Origin: Shewanella sp. GD04112
Lineage (GTDB): Bacteria > Pseudomonadota > Gammaproteobacteria > Enterobacterales > Shewanellaceae
Assembly: GCF_029835735.1 (NCBI RefSeq)
Contig: NZ_JAOEAL010000001.1
Coordinates: forward strand, 1,178,001 to 1,242,000
Direction of reading: 5' to 3'
DNA length: 64,000 nt
How positions within the stretch are numbered: the first letter of the stretch is position 1; each line of letters begins with the position of its first letter. Shown piece by piece: positions 50,950 through 59,862 of the stretch. Below the pieces are notes generated by a model. It was not told where the DNA came from and searched no databases. It saw only the letters and a program-made list of their open reading frames with translations. Made by a program: the position numbers and the translations under genes.

Positions 50950-51579
50950 TCAATGCATTGCCTGTTCTAACTGCTGTTTATCTTGCTGCACCCAAGCGAG
51001 GGTGAGTGTGGCGAGAGCGCTGTAAAAGCCATTGCTGTGTTTGCTATCGCACTCAACGACCTTGGCGACAAACTTGGCTAACCAAGAGTCTATACAAGCA
51101 TTTAGGAAGCTTAACTGGGCAGCATCTTCACTGTGACAAGTTAAGTGTCCCATATAGGCGAGGATCACGGCTAAGTGATCGGCAGGTTCAGGGAAGTGAC
51201 TCTGCACTTGCAGTTTGCTCTGGTGTAAAAACTCGCTCATTTGTTGATGCTGCTGCCCAAATAGCAAGGGTTCTTCCTCGGGGCTCAAGTACAGGCTGGC
51301 ATAGGGCGACGCGCTGTGCTTTGTGCCTACGAGGAATAAACCGCAATAATCGGCGGCAAGTTCGAGCAAGGCTTCATCGCTCGTTAAGCCATTCAGCACC
51401 TTCTGTATGCTGGCGACTGGTGCACTAAACTCGGGCGCATAACCCAGTTGTGTCCAGAATTGCTGCGCTTGCTCACTGGTGAGTTGCTTAAGGCGCTGCT
51501 CATCAATTTCACGGGCAAACAGAGAAGACAGCAGCTGATACACTAAGGCTCTGGCATGATTGATATCGACATTGCTCAT
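50950..51579 (-). CDS. torD: TorA-specific chaperone TorD
   Basis: This 209-residue all-helical TorD/DmsD-family chaperone is cytoplasmic. It contains ARALVYQLLSSLFARE, DYCGLFLVGTKHSASPYASLYLSPEEEPLLFG and EPADHLAVILAYMGHL, with the family E-P-x-D-H motif. It protects the TorA signal peptide and helps molybdenum cofactor insertion. It is the last gene of the operon, 67 bases after torA. Confidence 0.95.
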   Translation of the reverse strand: MSNVDINHARALVYQLLSSLFAREIDEQRLKQLTSEQAQQFWTQLGYAPEFSAPVASIQKVLNGLTSDEALLELAADYCGLFLVGTKHSASPYASLYLSPEEEPLLFGQQHQQMSEFLHQSKLQVQSHFPEPADHLAVILAYMGHLTCHSEDAAQLSFLNACIDSWLAKFVAKVVECDSKHSNGFYSALATLTLAWVQQDKQQLEQAMH

Positions 51580-51646
51580 CGCATGTTCCTCAAGAATAAC
51601 AGTGGAATGCGCCTAGTTGACTAGGCGCATCGCCTTGTGGGCTCGG

Positions 51647-54136
51647 TTAGATTTCGACTTCGATAGGACCATCGAAGGAGCTGACCTTAGGGACTTTGCC
51701 TTGGTATTTCTCAAACTCGACCAGACAAGTATAGGCTGAGCAGGCTTGAGCCAACTTCGAGGTGCCAATGTCTAAGGTCAGAGTATTCGGGTCGCCATAG
51801 CTACACAGGGCACCGATTTCGGCGCCGCCTTCGACGCTGCCATCTTTACCCACAGGGCCATACCATGCGCCTTCATGAATTCGCACTACGCCTTTAGGGA
51901 AGCGATCCGATACCACGGCGCCCGCTAACAGTTGGCCACGGTCGTTAAAGACACGCACTATATCGCCATCTTTAATGCCGCGCGCTTTGGCATCCACAGG
52001 GCTGATATAGATGGGTTCGCGGCCGTTGACTGTGTAGGTTTCGCGGTATTCCTTCGACTCACACATCTGTGAGTGCAGACGTTTATCCGGGTGGCAAGAT
52101 TGTAGCCACACAGGATATTTGTCCGACCCCGGGCCGCCATGGCTACGCTCGGCTTTTTCCATCCAAATTGGATGGCCTTGGCAGTCGTCATAACCGAACT
52201 GTTCAATCTTACGGCTGAAGATTTCAATCAAGCCAGAAGGCGTACCTAATGGATTGATTTCTGGGTCGTTTCTAAAGTCGGCGTGGCGTGTCCACAGTTC
52301 GCCATCACCAAAGTGCACATAACCTTGCTTCCAGAAGGTGGCAAAATCTGGCATCTCATACTTACCCGCGTTCGCGGCTTTACACTCGTTATAGAGGGTT
52401 TCTATCCACTCCATTTCGCTCATATTACGGGTGTATTCTTTCTCTTTACCCATCAGCGCGGCAAAACGAGTGAAGATTTCAAAGTCTGACAAACTTTCAA
52501 ATAGCGGCTCGACCATCTTCTGCATCGCCAAAATACCGCGGTTAGCATAGGCGCCGTATACGTCGATATCGTTGCGCTCATAGGTGGTGCAGGCGGGCAG
52601 CACTATGTCGGAGAAGCGGCAAGTTGCCGTCCAGTTCACATCGATAGTGACCACGCATTCCAGTTTATGGAAGGCTTGCTTCATGCGGTTACGGTCTTGA
52701 TGGTGGTTCCATGGGTTATTACCCGAGAAAATCATCATCTTAATATCGGGATACACCACTTTCGAACCGTTGGCATCAATGGTTTTGCCGGGTTCGAGGA
52801 TCGCATCAATCCAACGGGCGACGGGAATAGTGCTGCTCGCGCCTTTAAAGTCGGTGCTGTCGAACAGGGGTTTTTGGTTCTCGTCTAAGTTACGGGGGAA
52901 GGCGCCGGGCGCCGCTGCGTTTGTTGCAGGTACACCAATGCTAGAGTAGTGGTGACCATAGCTGATGCCGCCGCCGGGCAAACCAATTTGACCTATCATG
53001 GTCGCGAGGACTGCGGCCATCCAGTAAGGTTGCTCACCGTGTTGTTGGCGCTGAATACACCAACCCATCATGATTTGAGTGCGGCCCTTAACTAAGGTTT
53101 TCGCCAGATCGCGAATGATGTGTGGCTCAACCCCACAGATTGGCGCTGCCCACTCAGGGGTTTTGGCGATACCATCTTTAGTGCCCATTACGTAAGGCAC
53201 AAACTCTTCGAAGCCTAAGCTGTAGCCTTGGATAAATTTATCATCGTAAAGTTTTTGGGTGATCATCTCATGGGCGATGGCCAGCATCAGCGTCACGTCA
53301 GTCTGTGGGTTAACATACAACTGTTCACAGCCAAGGTAGGCCTGAGTTTTGGTGACCACAGGGTCGATACTGATCACGCGGATCTTGCCCTGTTTGACCT
53401 TCTCTTTTAACTGCGCGAGGTAAGCGAAGGCCTCATGGGTTTCGGCGTTCCAACCCACTTGCAGGTTTTTGTAAGGATCGTTTGACCAGAGCACGATAGT
53501 GCTGCTGTTTTCTAAGATCAGCGGCCAAGAGGTGCCTTGGGCATATACTTCGGTTGAACCTAACACATAGGGCAGAATGGTTTGGCCTGCACCTGTGGAG
53601 TAGTCACCGATTTTCTTCACGTAGTTGCCGTGCATCCCCACCGCACGCTGCATATGGCTGGTGCTGGAATGCAGTTGCCCGGTGGCGCGCCAGCCGGTTT
53701 GCCCCGCGTGTAAGCCCGATGGACCGTACTTGGTTTGGACTTCATCGAGTGAGTGTTTAAACAGCTTTAATGCTTTATCCCAGGTCACACGAACGAAACG
53801 GAAATCTCCCCGTTGCTGGGTATTGCTCTTATGGCCTTTCAGTAAAAAGTCTAAGCGAACCATAGGGTAACGCACGCGAGATGGGTTATAGACCATACCA
53901 CGGATACCGTTAATCATATCCGTTGGATATTTATCTAAATCGAAAGCTTTGACCTCGGCAATCACACCGTTTTTACGTTTGATTTTGAAGGCGCCGAAGT
54001 GTGAGCCAGTAGTCAGCCATTCGTCTTCATTTAAACCTGTGCTGGCCAGCGCGTTTAAGGGCGCTAACACTGAGCTGCCACCTAAAGCAACGAAAGAGGT
54101 TGAGGCTAAGCCTTTTAAAAAGTCTCTTCTGTTCAT
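51647..54136 (-). CDS. torA: TMAO reductase catalytic subunit TorA
   Basis: This 829-residue periplasmic molybdoenzyme of the DMSO reductase family reduces trimethylamine N-oxide. The Tat signal peptide starts MNRRDFLKGLASTSFVALGG (twin Arg). Molybdopterin-binding blocks include VRVTWDKALKLF, YSTGAGQTILPYVLGS (with the Ser expected to ligate Mo), MGWCIQRQQHGEQPYW, GGGISYGHHY and IFSGNNPWNHHQDRN. It receives electrons from TorC and is matured by TorD. It starts 15 bases after torC. Confidence 0.97.
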   Translation of the reverse strand: MNRRDFLKGLASTSFVALGGSSVLAPLNALASTGLNEDEWLTTGSHFGAFKIKRKNGVIAEVKAFDLDKYPTDMINGIRGMVYNPSRVRYPMVRLDFLLKGHKSNTQQRGDFRFVRVTWDKALKLFKHSLDEVQTKYGPSGLHAGQTGWRATGQLHSSTSHMQRAVGMHGNYVKKIGDYSTGAGQTILPYVLGSTEVYAQGTSWPLILENSSTIVLWSNDPYKNLQVGWNAETHEAFAYLAQLKEKVKQGKIRVISIDPVVTKTQAYLGCEQLYVNPQTDVTLMLAIAHEMITQKLYDDKFIQGYSLGFEEFVPYVMGTKDGIAKTPEWAAPICGVEPHIIRDLAKTLVKGRTQIMMGWCIQRQQHGEQPYWMAAVLATMIGQIGLPGGGISYGHHYSSIGVPATNAAAPGAFPRNLDENQKPLFDSTDFKGASSTIPVARWIDAILEPGKTIDANGSKVVYPDIKMMIFSGNNPWNHHQDRNRMKQAFHKLECVVTIDVNWTATCRFSDIVLPACTTYERNDIDVYGAYANRGILAMQKMVEPLFESLSDFEIFTRFAALMGKEKEYTRNMSEMEWIETLYNECKAANAGKYEMPDFATFWKQGYVHFGDGELWTRHADFRNDPEINPLGTPSGLIEIFSRKIEQFGYDDCQGHPIWMEKAERSHGGPGSDKYPVWLQSCHPDKRLHSQMCESKEYRETYTVNGREPIYISPVDAKARGIKDGDIVRVFNDRGQLLAGAVVSDRFPKGVVRIHEGAWYGPVGKDGSVEGGAEIGALCSYGDPNTLTLDIGTSKLAQACSAYTCLVEFEKYQGKVPKVSSFDGPIEVEI

Positions 54137-54151
54137 GGTATTACTCCCGAA

Positions 54152-55330
54152 TTAGTGCTCTTTTTTCACGAAGGTTGACGAATGTTCCTGCAGGTATTTC
54201 TGCACTAGCGCTTGGGTGTCTTGGTCCATGTTCACGAAGGCCAACATGCCTTGGAACATGCCAGGCCAGGTATTGGCATCGAAATGCGCTTCATCTGGCT
54301 GGGTGTGGCACACGCTACAGCTTGAGCGGAACGTGTCGCGGGCATAGCCCCAGAGTGGTTGCAGCTCGGTGAGCAGGTAATCCTTATCGGTCCAGATTTG
54401 GGCTTCAACCCGTTGCCATTTCAGGCCTGTCATTGGGTCTTCTTTCTCTTCAAAGGTTTGGATAACACCTTCGGTTTCGGCTGCATCTTTGCTTAACTGC
54501 GCCGACAGAATGTTTACCCCAAAGTCCATGTATATCACGCGGCCTGCGCCGATTTTCTTACGCCAGCCATCGATGCCAATTTTGATGCGCTTACCTTGGG
54601 TTTCGAGCACTTTGACTTTAGTGGCCACGTTTAAGGTACCGGCTTCAACGTCACCTTTTTCACTAAAGAACAGTGGCTTAGTCAGGGCGCTGTAGTAGGT
54701 TTGGTTGGTTTCGACTGAGCTGACGCCAGCGCCCACTTCGGCGATGAGTTCGGGTGCGCGGGCCGTGCCCATTTCAGGTAAATGGTGGGCAATACCTTTG
54801 TGGCAATCGATACAGCTTTGGTCGATTTCGGCGGCGCGTTTCATCTGTTTTTGCGCCAGTGGAGACATGCTTTCCCACTTCATGGAGTTGTAGTTGTGGC
54901 AGTTTTTACAGGCCAGAGAATTGTCGCGATCGAAACGTTTCCATTCGCGGCTCGCCATTTCGAGGCGTTTAGCTTCAAATTTTTCAGGGGTGTTGACCGT
55001 GTTGAATAACCAGCCCCAAACATCGTGGGAAGCTTCCATCTTACGGGCAATCTTACGGCTCCAGTTGTGGGGCACGTGGCAGTCAGGGCAGGTGGCGCGC
55101 ACGCCAGAGTGATTCGACCAATGCACAGTTTCCTGTAATTCTTGGTATGGCTTGCTTTCCATACTGTGGCAGCTGATACAGAAGGCTTCGGTGTTGGTGG
55201 CTTCCAGTGCGGTGTTAAATCCGCCCCAGAAGATGATGCCCATGATAAAAGCACTGATGCTGACAGCGCCTAAGGTGAGAGCTTTTGTGGGTTTGTTTAG
55301 TGTGCGCCAGAGGTTGGTTAACCACTTCAT
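54152..55330 (-). CDS. torC: Pentahaem c-type cytochrome TorC
   Basis: The product is 392 residues. An N-terminal TM anchor (ALTLGAVSISAFIMGIIFWGGF) precedes the NapC/NirT-type tetrahaem domain with CISCH, CPDCH, CKNCH and CIDCH, followed by a C-terminal extension with a fifth haem site, CSVCH. It passes electrons from menaquinol to TorA. GAGGA precedes the ATG. It is the second gene of torECAD. Confidence 0.97.
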   Translation of the reverse strand: MKWLTNLWRTLNKPTKALTLGAVSISAFIMGIIFWGGFNTALEATNTEAFCISCHSMESKPYQELQETVHWSNHSGVRATCPDCHVPHNWSRKIARKMEASHDVWGWLFNTVNTPEKFEAKRLEMASREWKRFDRDNSLACKNCHNYNSMKWESMSPLAQKQMKRAAEIDQSCIDCHKGIAHHLPEMGTARAPELIAEVGAGVSSVETNQTYYSALTKPLFFSEKGDVEAGTLNVATKVKVLETQGKRIKIGIDGWRKKIGAGRVIYMDFGVNILSAQLSKDAAETEGVIQTFEEKEDPMTGLKWQRVEAQIWTDKDYLLTELQPLWGYARDTFRSSCSVCHTQPDEAHFDANTWPGMFQGMLAFVNMDQDTQALVQKYLQEHSSTFVKKEH

Positions 55331-55356
55331 AATAGCGTCCTCAAAGTATCAGTGAA

Positions 55357-55527
55357 TTAGTGGCCGACAACGCCGCCGAAGGCTTGGATCATCCAAATGA
55401 TGAAACCGTAGAGACTGATCCCCGCGACAGTCAGTGCGGGAAAGAGTATGAAAATGATGAATCCCAGCGCCTTTAACTCATTGCTGCGTGAGGACTTATC
55501 CGATGTTTGCATAGTGGGCTTTGTCAT
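55357..55527 (-). CDS. torE: TorE, small NapE-like membrane protein
   Basis: This 56-residue protein has one TM helix (LGFIIFILFPALTVAGISLYG), then FIIWMIQAFGGVVGH. It is too short for most gene callers. The sequence matches the TorE/NapE small-protein type found ahead of torC in Shewanella; the exact role in electron transfer or assembly is not established. It begins the torECAD operon, 26 bases ahead of torC, with GGAGC upstream of the ATG. Confidence 0.88.
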   Translation of the reverse strand: MTKPTMQTSDKSSRSNELKALGFIIFILFPALTVAGISLYGFIIWMIQAFGGVVGH

Positions 55528-55624
55528 TGGGAAGAGCTCCGTTCGAAAGCGATTTTTGATGGGAGCACTATAAAGGGGAGATGTGAATGGACTTGCCTGC
55601 AGGGATGAATGGGCTTTGACAATA

Positions 55625-55640
55625 TATGAAAAATTATGAA
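55625..55640 (-). promoter_or_regulatory. Candidate TorR boxes upstream of torECAD
   Basis: Two TTCATA hexamers (TATGAA on the plus strand) start ten bases apart, about 100 bases upstream of torE. This direct repeat fits TorR binding sites. The rest of the 517-base gap 55528-56044 shows no gene; it should also contain the promoter of the divergent permease. Confidence 0.65.
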
Positions 55641-56044
55641 AATTTTAAAAAGCCGATGACTTTTTGTTTTACTGACAGAGAGTTAATCTAATTTCTGTGA
55701 TCGAACTCGGCAGTTTGTTGTGCGGTTTAGGCGTTTTTTTAAACACTGATTTTGAATTTTTTCGCTAATTATTTACTGAAGTGCAGGCGAGGTCTTAGCT
55801 ATCTGGCGGCGTTTACAGTATTATCCGCGCCCAACAAAGGCTGCGTTTGTCTCGTTGAAGCCATTTTAACGATGCAAAGCGTCACTGCTTGCAGATCATG
55901 GATTTTTCCCGATGTAGGAGAATGATGTGGATCTCTCACCCAAGTCATTGGATTTGGGGCTCTAATCTGCCGCAGCCAGCGTCGCCAATGGTTAAGCCAA
56001 TTGGTATCGACCCTATTTTAAGAGATCACAAGGTATAACAAGAT

Positions 56045-57397
56045 ATGTCTGAGCAATTGAGTTCAACAGCCGTACCCTCTGGTTCGTTTCTGGACCGTTT
56101 TTTTTCAATTCAACAACGTGGTAGCACTGTTCGCCAAGAAGTGATTGCAGGGTTAACCACCTTCCTCGCTATGGTGTACTCAGTGATTGTGGTACCCAAT
56201 ATGTTAGGCAAAGCGGGATTCGATCCCGGCGCCGTGTTCGTCGCCACCTGTTTAATTGCCTCCTTCGGCTCGCTGCTGATGGGGCTCTGGGCAAATCTAC
56301 CCATGGCCATTGGTTGTGCGATTTCACTCACCGCCTTTACCGCCTTCGGTTTAGTGTTAGGTCAGGGCATGAGTATCCCTGTGACCTTAGGCGCCATCTT
56401 TTGGATGGGGGTGATTTTTACCGTCGTGAGTGTCACGGGCGTGCGTCAATGGGTGCTGGCTAACTTACCCAAGGGGATTGCCCATGGTACAGGTATCGGT
56501 ATTGGCTTGTTTTTACTCTTAATTGCCACTAACAGTGTGCAGTTGATTGTGGCCAATGACGCGGGTCTGCCAGTGAAGTTAGGCGACATTAACAGCCTGC
56601 CCGTTATCGCCACCGTACTGGGGTTAGCGGCCACTATCGGTTTAGAGCGTCGCGGCGTACCCGGCGGGATTTTATTGGTGATTATCGGCCTATCCCTGTT
56701 CGGTTTAGTGTTTGATCCAAGCGTTAAATTCCAAGGTTTCTTCGCCGTGCCTGATTTTACCTCTGAGCACTCGCTGATTGGCCAAATGGATATTATGGGC
56801 GCCTTGAATCCTGTGGTATTACCGATTGTACTGGCGCTGGTGATGACGGCGATTTTTGATGCCACTGGCACCATCCGTGCGGTCGCGGGGCAAGCCAATC
56901 TGCTGGATAAAGACGATAATATCGTCGGCGGTGGCAAGGCATTAACGTCAGATTCTGTGAGCAGCATGTTTGCGGGTATCGTTGGTGGCGCTCCTGCTGC
57001 CGTGTATATCGAATCGGCAGCGGGTACTGCGGCGGGCGGTAAGACGGGTTTAACCGCGACTATAGTGGGCGGATTATTCCTGCTGATGGTGTTTTTAGCG
57101 CCACTCAGCTATTTAGTGCCTGCCTATGCTACGGCGCCTGCGTTGATGTATGTGGGGCTATTGATGCTCAGCAATGTGACTAAGCTGGACTTTAATGACA
57201 AGGTCGATGCGATGGCGGGATTAACCTGCGCCGTATTCATCATCCTCAGCTGTAACATTGTGACGGGTATTATGCTTGGCTTTGTGACTTTAGTGGTTGG
57301 CCGCATTTTTAGCGGTGAAATCCGTCAGCTTAAGTTAGGCGTGCTCGCCATTACGCTGGGTCTTGTGGCCTTCTATATGGGCGGCTGGGCGATCTAG
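56045..57397 (+). CDS. Purine permease, AzgA/PbuG-type (NCS2 superfamily)
   Basis: This 450-residue inner-membrane protein has 12-14 TM helices. FSIQQRGSTVRQEVIAGLTTFLAMVYSVIVVPNML is the family N-terminus; ANLPMAIGCAISLTAFTAFG, LPKGIAHGTGIGIGLFL, MTAIFDATGTIRAVAGQANL and GGAPAAVYIESAAGTAAGGKTGLTA also fit hypoxanthine/guanine/adenine permeases of COG2252. Substrate choice cannot be read from sequence. It stands alone, with its end marked by the hairpin at 57410-57438. Confidence 0.92.
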   Translation: MSEQLSSTAVPSGSFLDRFFSIQQRGSTVRQEVIAGLTTFLAMVYSVIVVPNMLGKAGFDPGAVFVATCLIASFGSLLMGLWANLPMAIGCAISLTAFTAFGLVLGQGMSIPVTLGAIFWMGVIFTVVSVTGVRQWVLANLPKGIAHGTGIGIGLFLLLIATNSVQLIVANDAGLPVKLGDINSLPVIATVLGLAATIGLERRGVPGGILLVIIGLSLFGLVFDPSVKFQGFFAVPDFTSEHSLIGQMDIMGALNPVVLPIVLALVMTAIFDATGTIRAVAGQANLLDKDDNIVGGGKALTSDSVSSMFAGIVGGAPAAVYIESAAGTAAGGKTGLTATIVGGLFLLMVFLAPLSYLVPAYATAPALMYVGLLMLSNVTKLDFNDKVDAMAGLTCAVFIILSCNIVTGIMLGFVTLVVGRIFSGEIRQLKLGVLAITLGLVAFYMGGWAI

Positions 57398-57409
57398 TTT
57401 ATAAAGTTG

Positions 57410-57438
57410 AAAGCGAGTGCCGTTAGCACTCGCTTTCA
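57410..57438. terminator. Shared terminator hairpin between permease and CBS gene
   Basis: GAAAGCGAGTG / CACTCGCTTTC with a 7-base loop. Half of the stem encodes the last residues (ESEC) and stop of the minus-strand CBS gene, so the structure doubles as coding sequence. Confidence 0.7.
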
Positions 57439-57854
57439 TTGACCTCATTGTGTTCACAATAGGCTCGCAGTAAATCCTTCCAAGTCACTATCCCGACCAA
57501 ATCGCCATTATCGAGCACGGGCAAACAGCCAATATTGTGTTCTAGCAGGGTGTGCGTCGCAGCATCGAGCGACACATGTGGCGCAACGGTAACGGGATTA
57601 CGGGTCATCACCTGATGGACGCGTTTTTGTAGGGTTTCGAGATCCTTAGCGGTTTCGGCACTGCTGCCCAAATTCGGGCTGATGGCACGCAGTAAGTCGC
57701 GCTCCGACAATACCCCTTCGAGTTTATATTCATCCACCACCAGCAGATGGTGGAAGTTTGCCTGATCGAAAATATCCTTCGCCACGGTTAAGCGATCGTC
57801 CATTTCGACCGTGACGACTCGGGTACGCATAATATCGGCGATAATGATCGGCAT
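57423..57854 (-). CDS. CBS-domain pair protein
   Basis: The 143-residue protein consists of two CBS motifs: residues about 8-55 (MRTRVVTVEMDDRLTVAKDIFDQANFHHLLVVDEYKLEGVLSERDLLRA) and about 78-130 (MTRNPVTVAPHVSLDAATHTLLEHNIGCLPVLDNGDLVGIVTWKDLLRA). Such stand-alone CBS pairs bind adenine nucleotides or related ligands; the partner here is unknown. It is convergent with the purine permease. Confidence 0.9.
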   Translation of the reverse strand: MPIIIADIMRTRVVTVEMDDRLTVAKDIFDQANFHHLLVVDEYKLEGVLSERDLLRAISPNLGSSAETAKDLETLQKRVHQVMTRNPVTVAPHVSLDAATHTLLEHNIGCLPVLDNGDLVGIVTWKDLLRAYCEHNEVNESEC

Positions 57855-57955
57855 GATAAACCCCTTCCTAGGACGTGTATCGTTAATGCACTGTATTACA
57901 GATACTTATAACAGACCGATGTTTATTTAGCCAATGTATTAGGGCGGATTTGTGC

Positions 57956-59860
57956 CTAATCCTGTTCGTCGGTTTCGTCCTCTGCCATCAAGGGGTTGCG
58001 TAAGTCTTCGGGTAAATGGGCGCCGATATAACGCTGGTACTTTTTCCCCTTCAGTTTATGGGTATCGACCAAGACTAAGCCATCGACACAGTCACCAAAA
58101 TCGGCATCGATCCCAAAGGCGAGAAACTTCACCCCATCCTGCTTACACAGCTCGCCATACTGCTTGTACAGGGTTGGTACCGCGGCGCCCATACTCGCCA
58201 GCATTTGTTTGAGTTGCTTAAAGTGGCTTTGGTAATCCTCGCCCGAATAGAGTTCATCCAACTGCAACTTACGCTGCTTGGACAAGCCAAAGGGCGACAT
58301 TGACACCGCTAGCTGCTGTGCTGGCGCAAACTCCTTGGAGTAGAAATGCACTAACATCTCCCGCGCGCTGCCAGGCAGTTGATTACTGATGGAAACAGGG
58401 CCGAACAGGTAGCGGTATTCGGGATGTTTGGCGAGGAAGGCGCCAATGCCAAACCAGAGGTAGTCGAGACTGCGTTTGCCCCAATATTTGGGCTGCACAA
58501 AGCTGCGGCCAAGTTCTAAGCCTTGTTTAACAAAGGGCATAAAACCGTCGGCATATTGGAACAGGGATTGGCTGTAGAGGGCGTTGTCGCCGTAGCGATT
58601 TAGCACTTGCTCGCCGCTGGCGAAACGATAGGCGCCGACAATTTCAAACTGCTCTTTATCCCACAGCACCAGATGTTGGTAGTAGGAATCATATTTATCG
58701 ATATCTCGGCGTTTGCCCGTGCCTTCGCCAACGGCGCGAAAGGCGATTTCCCGCAGGCGCCCAATTTCGCGCATGATGGGGTTGCTGTCCTGATGCTGAT
58801 ACAAATAAATCAGCTTGTTATCTTGGGTTTCGCCGAGGAGTTCACATTGTTGCAGCGCCGCCTGTAGCTCTCGGCGCGACTCAGGGTGGGCGATGGCGCT
58901 TTGGGTGATAAACAGTGGGTCTTTATCTTTACCGATGCGATACAGATGATTTTTAAGCAGTTTTATCTTGGTCTTTAGCGGAAAGTCCATCGAGCGTACG
59001 GCTTCGTTCGGGATAAGCTCGCCGATACGAATGGGCATATTGCGTTTGGCCTGTTTAAACATCTCCTTGACCAATAGCAATGTGGCTAAGGGTTTGTAAA
59101 TCATCGAGGCGCCGTAGAAGGTGGCCGAGTTTTTAGCATCCAAAAAGATTGGCAGCAGCGGTGCATTACAGGAAATCGCCATCTTCAAAAAGCCCGAGTG
59201 CCACTGGGTATCGCGCACGCCGCTCGGGCGCAGGCGAGAGACTTCTCCCGACGGGAAAATCAGTACCGCGCCTTCATTACGCAGATGCTGGTGGATTTTT
59301 TCGAGGTGCTGTTTCGGCGTGCCGCCCGTCATATTGCGCACTGGCAGTAGGATTGAATGCAAAGGTTCGAGCGCCATCAGGAGCTCGTTCGCCACAACCT
59401 TGATATCGGGGCGAATTTCGCTGACGAGTTTAATCAGGGCAAGCGCATCGAGGGAGCCAATCGGATGATTGGCGAAGATCACCACGCGGCCCTCACAGGG
59501 AATATTTTCGACCTCGTTGGCGGGCACGGTAAAGCTAAAATCGAAGCTGGCGAGCACTTGCTCGACAAAATCGACCCCTTGCAGATAGGCAAATTGGTTG
59601 GCTATCTCGTTACATTGTTTTTCATTCAACAGGTAACGCAGCATGGCCTTAGTCGGCTTGGCTAACCAAGGTTTATCCTTGAGGGCGGGCAGGTTTTGCT
59701 CCACCACATTATCGACGGTAAAGATCATCGAACTGGCTTTTAAGGCGGGCAGTGGCATGGCTACTGCTCCGCTTGCTGTGTTCTGCGTTAATGCGTTGGC
59801 GCTTAATGTGTTAGAGCTTAATGAATCAGCGTTTGGGGTATGAGGTGTTAATGGGGTCAT
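57956..59860 (-). CDS. Two-domain acyltransferase (PlsC-like plus OlsB/GNAT-like, OlsF type)
   Basis: The product has up to 634 residues. The N-terminal half (about 90-300) is a lysophospholipid acyltransferase domain with FANHPIGSLDALAL and LIFPSGEVSRLRP. The C-terminal half (about 350-560) is an OlsB-like acyl-ACP N-acyltransferase domain (FQIVGAYRFASGEQVL, LELGRSFVQPKYWGKRSLDYLW, LFGPVSISNQLPGSAREML). The combination is that of OlsF, which makes ornithine-type lipids, but lipid identity here is unproven. The first 45 residues are Ser/Asn/Thr-rich; an internal ATG at 59758 with GGAG eight bases upstream could be the true start. It follows the phosphoesterase gene by two bases. Confidence 0.85.
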   Translation of the reverse strand: MTPLTPHTPNADSLSSNTLSANALTQNTASGAVAMPLPALKASSMIFTVDNVVEQNLPALKDKPWLAKPTKAMLRYLLNEKQCNEIANQFAYLQGVDFVEQVLASFDFSFTVPANEVENIPCEGRVVIFANHPIGSLDALALIKLVSEIRPDIKVVANELLMALEPLHSILLPVRNMTGGTPKQHLEKIHQHLRNEGAVLIFPSGEVSRLRPSGVRDTQWHSGFLKMAISCNAPLLPIFLDAKNSATFYGASMIYKPLATLLLVKEMFKQAKRNMPIRIGELIPNEAVRSMDFPLKTKIKLLKNHLYRIGKDKDPLFITQSAIAHPESRRELQAALQQCELLGETQDNKLIYLYQHQDSNPIMREIGRLREIAFRAVGEGTGKRRDIDKYDSYYQHLVLWDKEQFEIVGAYRFASGEQVLNRYGDNALYSQSLFQYADGFMPFVKQGLELGRSFVQPKYWGKRSLDYLWFGIGAFLAKHPEYRYLFGPVSISNQLPGSAREMLVHFYSKEFAPAQQLAVSMSPFGLSKQRKLQLDELYSGEDYQSHFKQLKQMLASMGAAVPTLYKQYGELCKQDGVKFLAFGIDADFGDCVDGLVLVDTHKLKGKKYQRYIGAHLPEDLRNPLMAEDETDEQD

Positions 59861-59862
59861 GA

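Noticed and set aside
55800..56044. A purine riboswitch or PurR box upstream of the purine permease
   Set aside because: No conserved riboswitch core is visible, and the GCGTTTG stretch at about 55841 lacks the second half of a PurR site.
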